A stretch of 64,000 nt of DNA. Source: Hylemonella sp. (GTDB lineage: Bacteria > Pseudomonadota > Gammaproteobacteria > Burkholderiales > Burkholderiaceae_C). Shown piece by piece: positions 55,565-64,000 of this stretch. The notes beneath the pieces were generated by a model, which saw only the letters and a program-made list of their open reading frames with translations, had not been told where the DNA came from and ran no database searches. Position 1 is the stretch's first letter, and each line of letters starts with the position of its first letter. The stretch lies in the NCBI RefSeq assembly GCF_027532185.1, contig NZ_JAPZSV010000005.1, forward strand, positions 62,001-126,000, written 5' to 3'. Made by a program: the position numbers and the translations under genes.

Positions 55565-56218
55565 TTACTGCGTGCCGAAGATGCGGTCACCCGCATCGCC
55601 CAGGCCTGGGAGGATGTAGCCGTGGTCGTTGAGCTCGCGGTCGATGGCGGCGGTGTAGATGGGCACGTCCGGGTGCTCCTTGTACATGGTCATCACGCCT
55701 TCGGGGCAGGTCAGCAGGCACAGGAACTTGATGGACTTGGGATTGCACTGCTTCAGACGCGCCACGGCAGCGGCGGCCGAGTTGCCCGTGGCCAGCATGG
55801 GGTCGACCACGATCACATCGCGCTCCTCCATGGTCTTGGGCATCTTGAAGTAGTACTCCACGGCCTGCAGCGTCTTGGGGTCGCGGTACAGCCCGATGTG
55901 GCCCACGCGCGCACCGGGCACCACGGAGAGCATGCCGTCGAGGATGCCGTTGCCCGCACGCAGGATGCTGGCGAAGACCAGCTTCTTGCCGTCGATGACC
56001 TTGCTCGTCATCGTTTCCAGCGGCGTGTCGATCTGCACTTCCTGCATGGGCAGGTCGCGGCAGACCTCGTAGACCATGAGGCTGGCGAGTTCGTTGAGCA
56101 GGCGGCGGAAGCTGCTGGTGCTGGCCTCCTTCTTGCGCATCAGGGTCAGCTTGTGCTGCACCAGGGGATGGTCGATCAGGTGCACGTGGGCGCGGGCCGC
56201 CGGGTCGAGGGTGATCAT
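55565..56218 (-). CDS. upp: Uracil phosphoribosyltransferase
   Basis: 217 residues. It joins uracil and PRPP to give UMP in pyrimidine salvage. Type I PRTase features: [16 protein letters not shown] (PRPP loop), [26 protein letters not shown], and the uracil-binding C-terminal [22 protein letters not shown]. The start at 56218 has an AGGA site. It is divergent from uraA, uniting uptake and salvage of uracil. Confidence 0.96.
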   Translation of the reverse strand: MITLDPAARAHVHLIDHPLVQHKLTLMRKKEASTSSFRRLLNELASLMVYEVCRDLPMQEVQIDTPLETMTSKVIDGKKLVFASILRAGNGILDGMLSVVPGARVGHIGLYRDPKTLQAVEYYFKMPKTMEERDVIVVDPMLATGNSAAAAVARLKQCNPKSIKFLCLLTCPEGVMTMYKEHPDVPIYTAAIDRELNDHGYILPGLGDAGDRIFGTQ

Positions 56219-56350
56219 GTTCGGGAATCCTGCCAGAGGTTGAAAAACAACGCGAATCTTGCCGTATTTTGCGCCCGCCCCCGTCCGCGCTGGACGGCGT
56301 GTCCGCGCCCACTTAGCATCGCGGCACCCCCGTTTTCAAGGAGCCCCCGA

Positions 56351-57637
56351 ATGAGTCTGTTTCAATGGACCGAGAAGAACGCCAGCGTACTGCAGCAAGG
56401 CGGCGTGATCGCCCCCGATGAACGCCTGCCCTGGCCGCAGACCGCCGTCATGGGCGTGCAGCACGTGATCGCCATGTTCGGCGCCACCGTGCTGGCCCCC
56501 ATCCTCATGGGATTCGATCCCAACATCGCCATCCTGATGAGCGGCATCGGCACGCTGATCTTCTTCTTCATCACCGGCGGCAAGGTGCCCAGCTACCTGG
56601 GTTCGAGCTTTGCCTTCATCGGTGTGGTCATCGCGGCCACGGCCTATGCCGGCAAGGGCGCCAATGCCAACATCGGTGTGGCCCTGGGCGGCATCATCGC
56701 CTGCGGCGTGGTCTACACGATCATCGGCGTGATCGTGCAGGCCATCGGCACGGGCTGGATCGAGCGCTTCATGCCGCCGGTGGTCACCGGCGCCGTGGTG
56801 GCCGTGATCGGCCTGAACCTCGCGGGCATCCCGGTCAAGAACATGGCGGCCAGCAACTTCGATTCCTGGATGCAGCTCGTGACCTTCGTCAGCGTGGGCC
56901 TGGTGGCCGTGCTGACCCGGGGCATGGTGCAGCGCCTGCTGATTCTCGTGGGCCTGATCGTCGCCTCCATCCTCTACGCCATCCTCACCAACGGCTTCGG
57001 CCTGGGCAAGCCCATGGACCTGAGCGGCATCATGAACGCCGCCTGGTTTGGCCTGCCCAACTTCGCCGCGCCTGTGTTCGAGGCCAACGCCATGCTGCTG
57101 ATCGCCCCCGTGGCCATCATCCTGGTGGCCGAGAACCTGGGCCACATCAAGGCCGTCACGGCCATGACCGGCAAGAACCTGGACCAGTACATGGGCAAGG
57201 CCTTCATCGGTGACGGCGTGGCCACCATGGTCAGCGGCTCGGCCGGCGGCACGGGTGTGACCACCTACGCCGAGAACATTGGCGTCATGGCCGCGACCAA
57301 GATCTACTCCACCGCCATCTTCGTGGTGGCCGCGGTCATCGCCGTGCTGCTGGGCTTTTCCCCCAAGTTCGGCGCCGTGATCCAGGCCATCCCCCTGCCC
57401 GTCATGGGCGGTGTCTCCATCGTGGTCTTCGGCCTGATCGCCATTGCCGGCGCCAAGATCTGGGTCGACAATAAGGTGGACTTCAGCGAGAACAAGAACC
57501 TCATCGTCGCCGCCATCACCCTGGTGCTGGGCACGGGTGACTTCACGCTCAAGTTCGGCCAGTTCGCTCTCGGCGGCATCGGGACCGCCACCTTCGGCGC
57601 CATCCTGCTCTACGCCCTGCTCAACCGCAAGCGCTGA
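56351..57637 (+). CDS. uraA: Uracil permease (NCS2 family)
   Basis: 428 residues from the ATG at 56351 with AAGGAG; the 671-aa track ORF reads back through upp and is wrong. About 14 hydrophobic segments. N-terminal PWPQTAVMGVQHVIAMFGATVLAP is the UraA/NAT signature with the conserved QH; the substrate motif region reads SAGGTGVTTYAENIGVMAATK and PVMGGVSIVVFGLIAIAGAKI. It imports uracil by proton symport. Upp is divergent with 132 bp between. Confidence 0.95.
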   Translation: MSLFQWTEKNASVLQQGGVIAPDERLPWPQTAVMGVQHVIAMFGATVLAPILMGFDPNIAILMSGIGTLIFFFITGGKVPSYLGSSFAFIGVVIAATAYAGKGANANIGVALGGIIACGVVYTIIGVIVQAIGTGWIERFMPPVVTGAVVAVIGLNLAGIPVKNMAASNFDSWMQLVTFVSVGLVAVLTRGMVQRLLILVGLIVASILYAILTNGFGLGKPMDLSGIMNAAWFGLPNFAAPVFEANAMLLIAPVAIILVAENLGHIKAVTAMTGKNLDQYMGKAFIGDGVATMVSGSAGGTGVTTYAENIGVMAATKIYSTAIFVVAAVIAVLLGFSPKFGAVIQAIPLPVMGGVSIVVFGLIAIAGAKIWVDNKVDFSENKNLIVAAITLVLGTGDFTLKFGQFALGGIGTATFGAILLYALLNRKR

Positions 57638-57659
57638 GCGACGCTCGCCCCCGGATCAC

Positions 57660-57684
57660 AGCCCGCCCGACGGCGGGCTTTTTC
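57660..57684 (+). terminator. Terminator of uraA
   Basis: 8-bp stem AGCCCGCC-CGAC-GGCGGGCT followed by TTTT, 22 nt past the uraA stop. It abuts the stop codon of the convergent small secreted protein gene. Confidence 0.88.
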
Positions 57685-58033
57685 ATTCCCGCTCGCAGCG
57701 TCCTTGCGCCTGGGCCAGCCCCCGGAAATCGCTCTGCCATCCCAGCGCGGCCGTGTCGAATGCGATGCGCTCGTTGTCCAGCGCGGTGCGGATCACGGTG
57801 CCGTCGACCGCGAAGCTGTGCACCGGCACGCCGTCGATGCGCACGGCCTGCACCCGACGCAGGTCATGCGCGATCTCCACGCTGCGCACCCAGGTGCTGC
57901 GCGCTGGCATGTAGACCGCCTCGCAGCGGTAACGGGCCGTGGCCGCCAGCGCGGGCGCGGCGGTCAGCAGCAGCGCGAGCACCAGCCCCGGGCGCTCAGC
58001 CCCGCTGCATCCGCTCGCTCTTCCAGTAGACAT
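57683..58033 (-). CDS. Small exported protein, unknown function
   Basis: About 116 residues from the ATG at 58033 (a GTG at 58039 is in frame too). A signal peptide is clear (RPGLVLALLLTAAPALA), then a short beta-rich domain (ARYRCEAVYMPARSTWVRSVEI, VPVHSFAVDGTVIRTALD) with two cysteines that could form a disulfide. No family recognised. It overlaps the end of the adenosyltransferase gene by 38 nt in another frame, so it is likely the second gene of that operon, but the start is uncertain. Confidence 0.65.
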   Translation of the reverse strand: MSTGRASGCSGAERPGLVLALLLTAAPALAATARYRCEAVYMPARSTWVRSVEIAHDLRRVQAVRIDGVPVHSFAVDGTVIRTALDNERIAFDTAALGWQSDFRGLAQAQGRCERE

Positions 58034-58553
58034 CGTCACCGCCGTTCATGCGGTTGAGCACGCGCGCCAGCACGAACATCAGGTCCGAGAGGCGGTTGAG
58101 GTATTGGCGCGGCGCGTCCTTGATGGCCTCCTCGTTGCCCAGAGCCACGAGGGCGCGTTCAGCGCGGCGCGCCACCGTGCGGCAGACATGGGCCTGGGAC
58201 GCGGCGCGCGAACCCGCGGGCAGGATGAATTCCTGCAGGCGCGGCAGCTGCTCGTTGTGGGTGGCCAGCGCCTGGTCCAGCGCCAGCACGGCCTCGGGCT
58301 TGAGCAGCTCGTAGCCGGGGATGGACAGCTCGCCGCCCAGATTGAAGAGCTGGTGCTGGATCTCCACCAGCAGCGTACGCACGTCGGCGGGCAGTTCTTC
58401 GCAGAGCAGCAGGCCGATGTGGGAGTTGAGCTCGTCCACTTCGCCCATGGCGTGCACGCGCAGGCTGTTCTTGGAGACGCGCTGGTTGTCACCCAGGCCC
58501 GTCGTGCCCTGGTCCCCGGTACGGGTGGCGATCTGTGTCAGGCGATTTCCCAT
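57996..58553 (-). CDS. Cob(I)alamin adenosyltransferase, PduO type
   Basis: 185 residues from the ATG at 58553 (MGNRLTQIATRTGDQGTTGL) with an AAGG site; the longer track ORF reads through the divergent promoter. PduO/MMAB motifs: TRTGDQGTTGLGDNQRVSK (ATP), VCRTVARRAERALVAL, and YLNRLSDLMFVLARVLNR. It makes adenosylcobalamin from cob(I)alamin and ATP. It connects to the B12-dependent methionine synthase in the window by shared cofactor only. It is divergent from the D-lactate-dehydrogenase-like gene. Confidence 0.94.
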   Translation of the reverse strand: MGNRLTQIATRTGDQGTTGLGDNQRVSKNSLRVHAMGEVDELNSHIGLLLCEELPADVRTLLVEIQHQLFNLGGELSIPGYELLKPEAVLALDQALATHNEQLPRLQEFILPAGSRAASQAHVCRTVARRAERALVALGNEEAIKDAPRQYLNRLSDLMFVLARVLNRMNGGDDVYWKSERMQRG

Positions 58554-58585
58554 CTTGGCAACCTTGGAAGAGAATGAGGGCTCAG

Positions 58586-58608
58586 GCGCCCGGGCCACTC
58601 CCGGGCGC
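58586..58608. promoter_or_regulatory. Perfect inverted repeat in the divergent promoter region
   Basis: GCGCCCGGG-CCACT-CCCGGGCGC, a 9-bp perfect stem between the adenosyltransferase gene and the flavoenzyme gene, without a T-run. It may be an operator or a leader hairpin for either gene. Confidence 0.4.
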
Positions 58609-58668
58609 ACAATCAGGCCATTATTCCCCACCCTGTCGTGCGCATGGTTGCACGACCCGGAGACGACC

Positions 58669-60096
58669 ATGAACGCACCCTCGTCCACCGCCCAGCTGCA
58701 GCCCGAGGCCCACCAGCGCGCCGTGCCCGCCGCCCTGATCGAAGCCCTGAAGGCCCGCTTCGGCGAACGCTGCTCCACGGCTCTGGCCGTGCGCGAGCAG
58801 CACGGCCGCGACGAATCGGCCTACACCACCGTGCCCCCGCCGGCCGCCGTGGTGTTTGCCGAGGGCACGGCCGAGGTGGCCGAGGCCGTGAGGCTGGCCA
58901 GCCAGCACGCCGTGCCCGTGATTCCCTATGGCGTGGGCTCCTCGCTCGAAGGCCATCTGCTGGCCATCGAGGGCGGCATCAGCGTGGACGTGAGCCGCAT
59001 GAACAAGATCCTGTCCGTCAATGCCGAAGACCTGACCGTCACCGTGCAGCCCGGCGTGACGCGCAAGCAGCTCAACGACGAGATCAAGAGCACGGGCCTC
59101 TTTTTCCCCATCGACCCGGGTGCCGACGCCAGCCTGGGCGGCATGTGCGCCACGCGTGCTTCCGGCACCAACGCCGTGCGCTACGGCACCATGCGCGAGA
59201 ACGTGCTGGCGCTCGAGGTGGTCACGGCCAGCGGCGAGGTGATCCGCACCGGCACCCGCGCCAAGAAAAGCAGCGCGGGCTACGACCTCACCCGCCTCTT
59301 CGTGGGGAGCGAGGGCACGCTGGGCGTGATGACCGAGATCACGCTCAAGCTCTACCCCCTGCCCGAGGCGATCTCGGCTGCGGTCTGCTCGTTTCCCTCG
59401 ATCGAGGCCGCAGTGCGCACCACCATCCAGATCATCCAGATGGGCGTCCCGATCGCGCGCGTGGAGCTGATCGACGCCAACACCGTGCGTGCCGTCAACG
59501 CCCATTCCAAGCTCAGCCTGCGCGAGGAAGCCATGCTGCTCATGGAGTTCCACGGCTCGCCCGCCGGCGTACAGGAGCAGGCCGAAACCGTGCAGGAGAT
59601 CGCCGCCGAGTTCGGCGGCCAGGCCTTCGAATGGGCCAGCACGCCCGAGGAGCGCACCCGCCTGTGGAACGCGCGCCACATGGCCTACTTCGCGGGCCTG
59701 CAGTCGCGCCCGGGCTGCCGAGCCATCACCACCGACGCCTGCGTGCCCATCTCGCAGCTCGCCACCGCCGTGGTCGAGAGCGTGGCGGAGGTCGAGGCCA
59801 GCGGCATCCCCTACTTCATGGTCGGCCACGTGGGCGACGGCAACTTCCACATGGGCTACCTGATCGACCCCGACAGCGCCAGCGAACGCGCCCAGGCCGA
59901 GCAACTCAACCACCAGCTGGTGCAGCGCGCGCTGCGACTGGGCGGCACCTGCACCGGCGAGCACGGCGTGGGCCTGCACAAGATGGGTTTTCTGGTCGAC
60001 GAGGCCGGCGTAGGCGCCGTGGAGATGATGCGCACCATCAAGCGCGCGCTCGATCCGCAGAACATCATGAACCCGGGCAAGATCTTTTCGCTATAA
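58669..60096 (+). CDS. FAD-linked D-lactate dehydrogenase-type oxidoreductase
   Basis: 475 residues from the ATG at 58669 with a GGAGA site. It has an N-terminal FAD_binding_4 domain (VIPYGVGSSLEGHLLAIEGGISVD, DPGADASLGGMCATRASGTNAVRYG) and a C-terminal FAD-oxidase domain (GHVGDGNFHMGYLID, GTCTGEHGVGLHKMGFL). GGMCATRASGTNAVRYGTM is characteristic of the D-lactate dehydrogenase (cytochrome)/LDHD group rather than GlcD. It would oxidise D-lactate or a related 2-hydroxy acid to the keto acid. Whether it could substitute as the catalytic partner of GlcEF is open. A GGDEF-EAL gene starts 10 nt after its stop. Confidence 0.88.
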   Translation: MNAPSSTAQLQPEAHQRAVPAALIEALKARFGERCSTALAVREQHGRDESAYTTVPPPAAVVFAEGTAEVAEAVRLASQHAVPVIPYGVGSSLEGHLLAIEGGISVDVSRMNKILSVNAEDLTVTVQPGVTRKQLNDEIKSTGLFFPIDPGADASLGGMCATRASGTNAVRYGTMRENVLALEVVTASGEVIRTGTRAKKSSAGYDLTRLFVGSEGTLGVMTEITLKLYPLPEAISAAVCSFPSIEAAVRTTIQIIQMGVPIARVELIDANTVRAVNAHSKLSLREEAMLLMEFHGSPAGVQEQAETVQEIAAEFGGQAFEWASTPEERTRLWNARHMAYFAGLQSRPGCRAITTDACVPISQLATAVVESVAEVEASGIPYFMVGHVGDGNFHMGYLIDPDSASERAQAEQLNHQLVQRALRLGGTCTGEHGVGLHKMGFLVDEAGVGAVEMMRTIKRALDPQNIMNPGKIFSL

Positions 60097-60106
60097 ACAG
60101 GCCTGC

Positions 60107-63100
60107 ATGAACCAAGCCCCGGCCTCTGCCCGTCTCGCCGCCCGCGGCCCGCGCCAGGCCGTGACCGTGGTACTGGTCTACGCCTGCTTTGCCGCGCTCT
60201 GGATCCTGCTGTCGGACCGGGTGGTGGACTGGCTGTTCAAGGAACCGGCACTGATCCTGCTGGTCAGCACCGTCAAGGGCTGGGTCTTCGTGGCGGTCAC
60301 CTCGGCGCTGCTGTTCTTCATGCTGCGCGGGCAGCCCGGGGGGGTGGAGCCCGTGGGCGATCCGCTGGCACCGCGGCGCCGGCCGCTGGCGGTCTTCGCG
60401 CTGCTGGCCGCGGCCATCACCGTGCTCGTGGCCCTGGCCGTGTGGAACAGCCTGCGTGAAGAGAAGGAGAAGGCCTATGCCCAGCTGCTGGCCATCTCCG
60501 AATCCAAGTCGCGCGAGATCTGGACCTGGCACCAGGAACGGCTGAGCGATGCCGCCTGGGCGCAGCGCTCCGTCTACCTGCGCCAGCAGTGGCTGCTCTG
60601 GCGTGAGCGTGGCGACACGGCCGCCGGTCTGCGCGTGCAGCAGTTCCTGGCCGCCTTCGTCAAGGACTCGCGCGCAGTCTTTCCGCACGTCGAGATCGTC
60701 GACGCCCAGGGTCGCCGCAGCTTTGACAGCAACGAACCCGACCGCCTGCTGAGCCGCCCTGACGACACCCCTTACACCGAGCCCACCCTGCATCTGGAGG
60801 TGCTGCGTGCGCTGACCCTGGTCGAACCGCGCCGCGCCGGCCCCTGGCGCGATGGCCAGGGCCGCCTACGGCTGGCTTTTGTCGCCCCGCTGGCCAGCGA
60901 CAGCGCACATCCGGCGGCGCTGGTGCTGCACGTGGACCCGCCCGACTACCTGCACCCGGCCTTGACCGACTGGCCGTTGCCGCAGAAAAGCGCCGAGGCC
61001 TTCCTCTTCCGCCAGGACAACGACCGCGTCCTCTTCCTCAGCGACCTGCGCCACGAACGCGAGGCCGCCGTGCGCAAGAGCCTGCCCATGGACGCGCCGC
61101 AGCTCGCCGCGCGCGCGCTGCGCAACGAGGTGCCGGCGGGCCAGCTGATCGAGGGCGTGGACTACCGCGGCGTTCCTTCGTACGCCGTGGTACAGCGCAT
61201 CGGCGACACCGAGTGGTGGCTCATCAGCAAACAGGACCGCGCCGAGCTGCTGGGCAACGCGCTGGTGCGCAGCACCTGGATGGTGCTGGCCGGCGCCCTG
61301 GCCCTGATGGCCCTGGGCGGCGCGCTCTACCTGCACGACGAACGCCAGCGCCGCCTGCGCTCGCTGCGCGACCTGGAAGAGCTGCGCCGCGTCGAGAAGA
61401 CGCTGAGCGAGAGCGAGGCCCAGTACCGCCTGCTGGCCGAGAACAGCAGCGACGTGGTCTGGCTCTACGACTTCGAGCGCGACCGTTTCGTCTACGCCAG
61501 CCCCTCGGTGGAGAAGCTCTTCGGCTACACGCCGGCCGAGGTCACGCAGCTTGGCTTCAACGACCTGATCCCGCCCGAGGCGCACGCGGCTGCGGCGGAA
61601 CGCCTGCGCCTGCGGCGCGAGGGCATGGACCGCGGCGACGAGAGCCAGCGCACCGTCACGCGCGAGAGCGTCAACGTGCACAAGGACGGGCGCCGCATCC
61701 CGGTCGAGGCGGTCAGCACCCTGCTGATCGACGAGACCACGGGCCGCGCCAACCGCCTGCTCGGCGTCACGCGCGACATCAGCCAGCGCAAGAAGGACCA
61801 GGCCCAGCTCACGCGGCTGTCGCAGGCCATCGAGCAGAGCCCGGCCAGCGTCATCATCACCGACCTCGACTCGCGCATCGAGTACGTCAACCATGCCTTC
61901 GAGCTCAGCAGCGGCTACACGCGCGCCGAGGTGCTGGGCCAGAACCCGCGCCTGTTGCGTTCTGAGCGCACGCCGCCCGAGGTCTATGCCTCGATGTGGT
62001 TCACGCTGAGCGCGGGCCAGCCCTGGCATGGCGAGATGATCAACCGCGCCAAGAACGGCCGCGAGTACGTGCAGAGCATGAACGTGGCGCCCGTGCGCGA
62101 CGAGCAGGGCCAGATCACCCACTACCTGGCCGTGCAGCTGGACGTGACGGCGCAGAAGGACGCCGAGGACAAGGCCCACCAGCTGGCCTGGTTCAACCCG
62201 CTCACCGGCCTGCCCAACCGGCACCGCCTGCTGGTCGATGTGCAGGACGCGCTGCAGGCCCACGGCCGCACGGGCGAGACCTGCGTGCTGCTGCTGCTCA
62301 ACCTCGACCGCTTCCAGACCGTGAACGACGCGCTGGGCCACGCCGCCGGCGACCAGCTGCTCAAGCTGGTCGGCGAGCGCCTGGCCAGCCTGCTGCACGC
62401 CGACGACCGGCTGGCCCACCTGAGTGCGGACGAGTTCGCCATCCTGCTGCACGCCGGCCAGACCGACCACGCTGGCGCCAGTGCCCAGGGCCTGCGCCTG
62501 GCCCAGGCCCTGCACGAGCGGCTTGACGCCCCCTTCCAGCTGGAGCGCAGCGACGCGCTCAAGGTAAGCTGCTGCATCGGCATCACCCTGCTGCCCCTCA
62601 GCGAGGACGACGCGCCCGGCGAGGTGCTGCGCCGCGCCGACACCGCCCTGCACCGCGCCAAGGACGGCGGCGCGCGCCAGACGGCCTTCTTCGACGCCTC
62701 GATGGAGCAGCTCATCAGCCGCCGCTTCATGATCGAGCGCGACCTGCGCCGTGGCCTCGCGGCCGAGGAGCTGCGCGTCTACCTGCAACCCCAGGTCAAC
62801 GCCCAGGGCCATGTCGTGGGCGCCGAAGCCCTGGTACGCTGGCAACACCCCGAGCACGGCCTCATGGCGCCCGGCACCTTCATCCCGATTGCCGAGGAAA
62901 GCGAGCTCATCACCGAAGTGGGCCGCTGGGTGCTCAAGGCGGTGTGCGGCCATCTGGGGCAGTTGCGCCAGCAGGGCTTGCGCCTGCCGATTGCCGTCAA
63001 CATCAGTCCGCGCCAGTTCCACCAGCCCGGCTTCGTGCACATGGTGCAGGACATCGTGCAGGCCCAGGGCGCCTCGGCCGATGACCTGGTGATCGAGATC

Positions 63101-63493
63101 ACCGAAGGCACGGTGATGGACCAGGTGGAGAACGTGGTGCAGACGATGTCGCACCTGACCAGCCTGGGCGTGAAGTTCTCGCTCGACGACTTCGGCACGG
63201 GCTACTCCTCGCTGGCCTACCTCAAGCGCCTGCCCATCCACGAGCTCAAGATCGACCGCAGCTTCGTGCAGGATGCGCCCAGCGACCCGAGCGACGCCGC
63301 GCTCGTGGAAGCCATCCTGTCCGTAGCGCGCCACCTGCGCCTCAAGGTCGTGGCCGAGGGCGTGGAGACCACCGAACAGGCCGAGTTCCTCAACGCACGC
63401 GGCCAGGTCATCCAGCAGGGTTATCTGCACGGCAGGCCGGCCCCGGCGCAGGAGGTGCTGGACCGCTGGTGCAAGCAGCAGGGCAACTGCTGA
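60107..63493 (+). CDS. PAS-PAS-GGDEF(degenerate)-EAL membrane protein
   Basis: 1128 residues. Helices near residues 18-35, 55-72 and 95-112, then a long extracytoplasmic segment (about 115-385) and another helix (LVRSTWMVLAGALALMALGG). Two PAS domains follow (AENSSDVVWLYDFERDRFVYAS and IEQSPASVIITDLDSRIEYVN). The GGDEF site is degenerate: RLAHLSADEFAIL replaces GGDEF. The EAL domain is complete (GAEALVRW, VNISPRQF, EITEG, SLDDFGTGYSSLAY, LKIDRSF, VAEGVETTEQ, QGYLHGRP). It is predicted to be a phosphodiesterase with a regulatory, non-cyclase GGDEF. Confidence 0.9.
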   Translation: MNQAPASARLAARGPRQAVTVVLVYACFAALWILLSDRVVDWLFKEPALILLVSTVKGWVFVAVTSALLFFMLRGQPGGVEPVGDPLAPRRRPLAVFALLAAAITVLVALAVWNSLREEKEKAYAQLLAISESKSREIWTWHQERLSDAAWAQRSVYLRQQWLLWRERGDTAAGLRVQQFLAAFVKDSRAVFPHVEIVDAQGRRSFDSNEPDRLLSRPDDTPYTEPTLHLEVLRALTLVEPRRAGPWRDGQGRLRLAFVAPLASDSAHPAALVLHVDPPDYLHPALTDWPLPQKSAEAFLFRQDNDRVLFLSDLRHEREAAVRKSLPMDAPQLAARALRNEVPAGQLIEGVDYRGVPSYAVVQRIGDTEWWLISKQDRAELLGNALVRSTWMVLAGALALMALGGALYLHDERQRRLRSLRDLEELRRVEKTLSESEAQYRLLAENSSDVVWLYDFERDRFVYASPSVEKLFGYTPAEVTQLGFNDLIPPEAHAAAAERLRLRREGMDRGDESQRTVTRESVNVHKDGRRIPVEAVSTLLIDETTGRANRLLGVTRDISQRKKDQAQLTRLSQAIEQSPASVIITDLDSRIEYVNHAFELSSGYTRAEVLGQNPRLLRSERTPPEVYASMWFTLSAGQPWHGEMINRAKNGREYVQSMNVAPVRDEQGQITHYLAVQLDVTAQKDAEDKAHQLAWFNPLTGLPNRHRLLVDVQDALQAHGRTGETCVLLLLNLDRFQTVNDALGHAAGDQLLKLVGERLASLLHADDRLAHLSADEFAILLHAGQTDHAGASAQGLRLAQALHERLDAPFQLERSDALKVSCCIGITLLPLSEDDAPGEVLRRADTALHRAKDGGARQTAFFDASMEQLISRRFMIERDLRRGLAAEELRVYLQPQVNAQGHVVGAEALVRWQHPEHGLMAPGTFIPIAEESELITEVGRWVLKAVCGHLGQLRQQGLRLPIAVNISPRQFHQPGFVHMVQDIVQAQGASADDLVIEITEGTVMDQVENVVQTMSHLTSLGVKFSLDDFGTGYSSLAYLKRLPIHELKIDRSFVQDAPSDPSDAALVEAILSVARHLRLKVVAEGVETTEQAEFLNARGQVIQQGYLHGRPAPAQEVLDRWCKQQGNC

Positions 63494-63499
63494 GCCCAT

Positions 63500-63524
63500 G
63501 AAAAACGGGGCCTGAAGGCCCCGT
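63500..63524 (-). terminator. Terminator of the OmpA-family gene
   Basis: On the minus strand, 8-bp stem ACGGGGCC-TTCA-GGCCCCGT followed by TTTTC, 20 nt past the stop of the OmpA-type gene. It lies 7 nt after the convergent GGDEF-EAL stop and may help both. Confidence 0.82.
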
Positions 63525-63543
63525 CGCGTCGACGCAGTCGCGT

Positions 63544-64000
63544 CTATTGCTGGACGCGTACGCGCGTCTCTTCCTTCAGCACGTAGCGGATCTCCACGCG
63601 CCGGTTCTGCGCCCGGCCCGCGGCCGTGCCGTTGTCGGCCACGGGGTCGGCCGCGCCCTTGCCATCCGTGGTGATGCGACTGGCCGCCACGCCACGCTCC
63701 ACCAGATAGGCCTTGACCGCGTCGGCGCGCGCCTGCGACAGACGCACATTGGACTGCGCGTTGCCCGTGCTGTCGGTGTAGCCCGTGACCGTCATGGTCA
63801 GGTCTGGCACCTCGCGGGCCGCGCTCACCACCTCGTCGAGCTTGGCGCCGGCCCCGGGCAAGAGGCGGCTGGAGCCGGTGGCGAAGTTCGCGCCCTCCAG
63901 TCGGATGGCTTTCTCGGTGACGGTGGTGCGGAAAACAGGCTGGGGCGCAGGTGCCGGCACGGGGGCCGCGGCCGGGGCGGGTGCGGCAACCGGGGCAGGC
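63544..64000 (-). CDS. OmpA-family peptidoglycan-binding protein (5' truncated)
   Basis: The frame stays open to the window edge, so the start is outside; about 151 residues are visible. The upstream residues are a Pro/Ala-rich linker (PAPVAAPAPAAAPVPAPAPQ), followed by the OmpA C-terminal domain: FATGSSRLLPGAGAKLDEVV, VTGYTDSTGNAQSNVRLSQARADAV and GRAQNRRVEIRYV. This domain anchors outer-membrane or periplasmic proteins to peptidoglycan. The Pro/Ala hinge suggests an OmpA-type barrel or another N-terminal module upstream. Confidence 0.9.
   Translation of the reverse strand, partial: PAPVAAPAPAAAPVPAPAPQPVFRTTVTEKAIRLEGANFATGSSRLLPGAGAKLDEVVSAAREVPDLTMTVTGYTDSTGNAQSNVRLSQARADAVKAYLVERGVAASRITTDGKGAADPVADNGTAAGRAQNRRVEIRYVLKEETRVRVQQ

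Noticed and set aside
60866-63499. 877-aa minus-strand ORF opposite the PAS-GGDEF-EAL gene
   Set aside because: Antisense shadow with repetitive Gln/His/Leu/Val composition; the plus strand has recognised domains throughout.

Overview
The window is chromosomal DNA of a GC-rich (roughly two thirds G+C) betaproteobacterium, most likely a Burkholderiales member close to the Comamonadaceae. The support is the gene content: Bug-type tripartite tricarboxylate receptors, a torF-glnK-amtB cluster, GTP-dependent PEP carboxykinase, a methionine synthase split into two genes, and many c-di-GMP proteins. No tRNA, rRNA, CRISPR array, insertion sequence or prophage was found. Gene density is high and operons are short.

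Layout. 0-9 kb: a truncated Bug receptor, a PanE-like reductase, two EamA exporters, a degenerate HD-GYP protein coupled to alanine racemase, DedA, a third EamA exporter and a branched-chain-amino-acid-type binding protein. 9-18.5 kb: glcE-glcF; the nitrogen cluster torF-glnK-amtB behind a sigma54/NtrC-type promoter; comM; a periplasmic Spy-like protein; an MFS transporter; a glycine-zipper protein. 18.5-26 kb: the large half of cobalamin-dependent methionine synthase under an S-adenosylhomocysteine riboswitch, a small beta-barrel, an RlmN-like radical SAM enzyme, a TerC/Alx protein under a yybP-ykoY (Mn2+) riboswitch, the homocysteine-binding half of methionine synthase, and a divergent rhodanese. 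26-38 kb: recQ, a small conserved protein, a tandem AAA+ ATPase, a 42-aa membrane protein, pckG, two membrane proteins of unknown function, a LysR regulator, a universal stress protein with an FNR-type site, an EAL phosphodiesterase and an M14 peptidase. 38-49.4 kb: flavin reductase, a fourth EamA exporter, a second Bug receptor, a TfoX-N protein, a glutarate/glutaryl-CoA module (CaiB/BaiF transferase, GcdH, LysR), two tandem GGDEF membrane proteins and acetoacetyl-CoA synthetase. 49.4-64 kb: a TetR regulator with two matching operators, a 37-aa microprotein and an alpha/beta hydrolase; a GGDEF-EAL sensor with a binding protein; EVE and upp divergent from uraA; cobalamin adenosyltransferase divergent from a D-lactate-dehydrogenase-like flavoenzyme and a PAS-GGDEF-EAL protein; and the C-terminal part of an OmpA-family protein.

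How the parts connect. Several genes serve one-carbon and cobalamin metabolism (both methionine synthase halves and the adenosyltransferase). Others feed organic acids into central metabolism (glcEF, D-lactate dehydrogenase, pckG, gcdH/CaiB, acetoacetyl-CoA synthetase). The regulatory DNA is the most informative layer: two riboswitches with legible ribosome-site-masking hairpins, a sigma54 promoter with an upstream NtrC-like site, paired TetR palindromes, an FNR-like class II promoter, and several genes whose -10 box lies 6-8 nt before the start codon, which suggests leaderless mRNAs. I did not find a wholly new multi-gene system. The least explained items are the tandem AAA+ ATPase, the two microproteins, the binding-protein/GGDEF-EAL pair and a 26-bp inverted repeat between gcdH and the CoA-transferase gene.
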